From the NCBI GenBank assembly GCA_013407085.1, contig JACCGJ010000272.1, positions 62,001-126,000 of the forward strand: 64,000 bases of DNA. The letters are read 5' to 3'. Below, in pieces: positions 62,877 to 64,000 of this stretch (positions are counted from its first letter, which is position 1; every line of letters starts with the position of its first letter). The notes under the pieces were generated by a model. It was not told where the DNA came from and ran no database searches. It worked only from the letters and a program-made list of their open reading frames with translations. A program made the position numbers and the translations under genes. The DNA is from Atriophallophorus winterbourni (taxonomy: Eukaryota; Platyhelminthes; Trematoda; Plagiorchiida; Microphallidae).

Positions 62877-63669
62877 GTAAGCACTGTTAGTTAAAAAACT
62901 TATGCGTATTAATATACTCGGTCAATCTTTTTAGGTTTGATTTCTCGCACCTGCATCTGTTTGGTTGACATATATACTATATTTATTGCAACTTATTGTC
63001 ACTACACTCGCATTACAACCAACAGATTAAATTTTATCCTTTTAGATTTTCTAAATGTTCCACGGTCCCACCTACTGTCCGTTGTGCTGCCCAATTCTTC
63101 GTGATCTTACATAGTAGTTTGTGGACGTTTATTCACCAGGCTCGATGACCAACTACGTAACTCATTCCAATGTGAAAGAACTTAAATATAATCAATATAA
63201 AACAAACGTGGAAGCAATATCACGTGATACTTTAACTGATTCTGATGTTTGCCATGGTCATTCAAGATGACACACCAATCATTTTTGATAGTTAAGTTCT
63301 GTCTAAATATTTTGATAGCTATAGCCTAGGCTGTCGTCAATATGCTTCAGCCAAGCCTTCGTGACACAGTGTAAATGACTGAGAACGCATCCTCGAGAGG
63401 TACTTGATGTCAACCAGCTGGGCGAAAATCGAACTATTCTCCTACTTAAAACGAATTTCGCTCAGTCAAAATAGTGATGCTCCGCTGTTCGCTTTTTCGA
63501 TTTCCGTGTCACAATATATTCACCTCTACCGAATATCGGTTTCGTGGTGCTGTTTTCGCTTTGCAAAAAGTGAACGATCTTCGAACTATTTGTTCAAGCT
63601 TGCAGGTCGGCGAATCGTTAGAAGCATCGTCCTTAAGTTGTGGTGGAATGTATCCATCGTCGTACCGAA
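62877..63669. other. GAK intron 12, nothing recognised
   Basis: No continuation of the C2 domain and no named repeat were found. Confidence 0.4.
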
Positions 63670-64000
63670 ACTGACCTTGACGTGGTGAGATGGTTTGTTT
63701 ACCTCGGTGACCCATCGAGCTATACTGGGTTGCGTCCTTTGGGCACAAACAGAGTTACTCATACCAGGAAGGTCGACAGATAGAGATCAGACGAACTCGG
63801 TCTCAGCCCACTGTCTTGTGGGTAAAAATAATTAGTCAAAGGCTTTGGTCGAGAACCCTAATTGTTCTCCTGTCTAGGCATGAGCGACCAGGCAGTATCC
63901 CTGCCCACATACCACCATGATGATCACAAATAACTCCAATTCCATAGTGCATCGGCCGTTGCGCACGATAAGTCGGATCGTGCATGCAACAGGGCGGGCA
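63670..64000 (+). repeat. Repeat B (RTE-like LINE 5' region), cut by window end
   Basis: GACGTGGTGAGATGGTTTGT, GACCCATCGAGCTATACTGG, ACCAGGAAGGTCGACAG, GGCTTTGGTCGAGAACCC, GCATGAGCGACCAGGCAGTA and ATAGTGCATCGGCCGTTGCG. The uninterrupted GAGCTATACTG here is the empty site for unit C at 20515. It also contains the module shared with repeat A. Confidence 0.75.

Overview
The window looks like a stretch of a large, repeat-rich flatworm genome, most likely a digenean trematode of the liver-fluke or intestinal-fluke type. The evidence is a Ty3/gypsy element of CsRn1 type with a tRNA-Trp-like primer site, abundant RTE-like and CR1-like LINEs, Penelope-like fragments, and spliced genes that mix micro-introns of about 29-50 nt with introns of 1-3 kb. 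No prokaryotic, rRNA, tRNA or CRISPR feature was seen. The species is not determined.

Three host genes are supported, all spliced. (1) The 3' part of a mitochondrial acetyl-CoA acetyltransferase (ACAT1-like thiolase) runs on the + strand at 3960-9016 in three exons and includes the catalytic His and second Cys and the stop codon; earlier exons lie off the left edge. (2) A TMEM65-like mitochondrial membrane protein runs on the - strand at 19793-16230 in six exons. It is almost invisible as open frames because four exons are separated by introns of 29-35 nt. (3) The 5' half of a cyclin-G-associated kinase (GAK/auxilin-kinase) gene runs on the + strand from 46139 in twelve exons: a complete NAK-family kinase domain, a linker, a catalytically dead PTEN-like domain and the start of the C2 domain. 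It continues off the right edge. Exon phases agree across every junction in all three genes, which is strong internal support.

Most of the rest is transposable-element DNA. 1-3.8 kb: RTE-like LINE remains. 4.3-8.9 kb: ACAT introns with a Penelope-like fragment, a piggyBac-like TTAA-flanked MITE and SINE-like copies. 9.1-15.3 kb: a decayed RTE-like copy and CR1-like fragments, one with a 5' inversion. 20.5-24.2 kb: the fullest RTE-like copy, interrupted by a 653-bp unit and by a SINE-like insertion. 25.6-35.4 kb: a three-level nest, in which an open-framed two-ORF CR1-like LINE sits inside the gag of a CsRn1-like LTR element, which itself sits inside an antisense RTE-like copy. 36-45 kb: a second CsRn1-type LTR, a decayed CR1-like element bracketed by about 330-bp direct repeats, scrambled gypsy gag and integrase pieces, and two RTE-like 3' parts. 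46-64 kb: GAK exons in repeat-filled introns, with a hammerhead-ribozyme-like motif at 55.4 kb, a perfect 60-bp inverted repeat at 58.5 kb and further SINE-like and RTE-like pieces.

A SINE-like repeat (called repeat A here; about 235 bp when full) occurs about twenty times in 64 kb. The 3' end of the RTE-like LINE (repeat D) occurs seven times, usually ending in a GAT trinucleotide run. The three host genes have no evident shared pathway, although ACAT1 and TMEM65 products are both mitochondrial.
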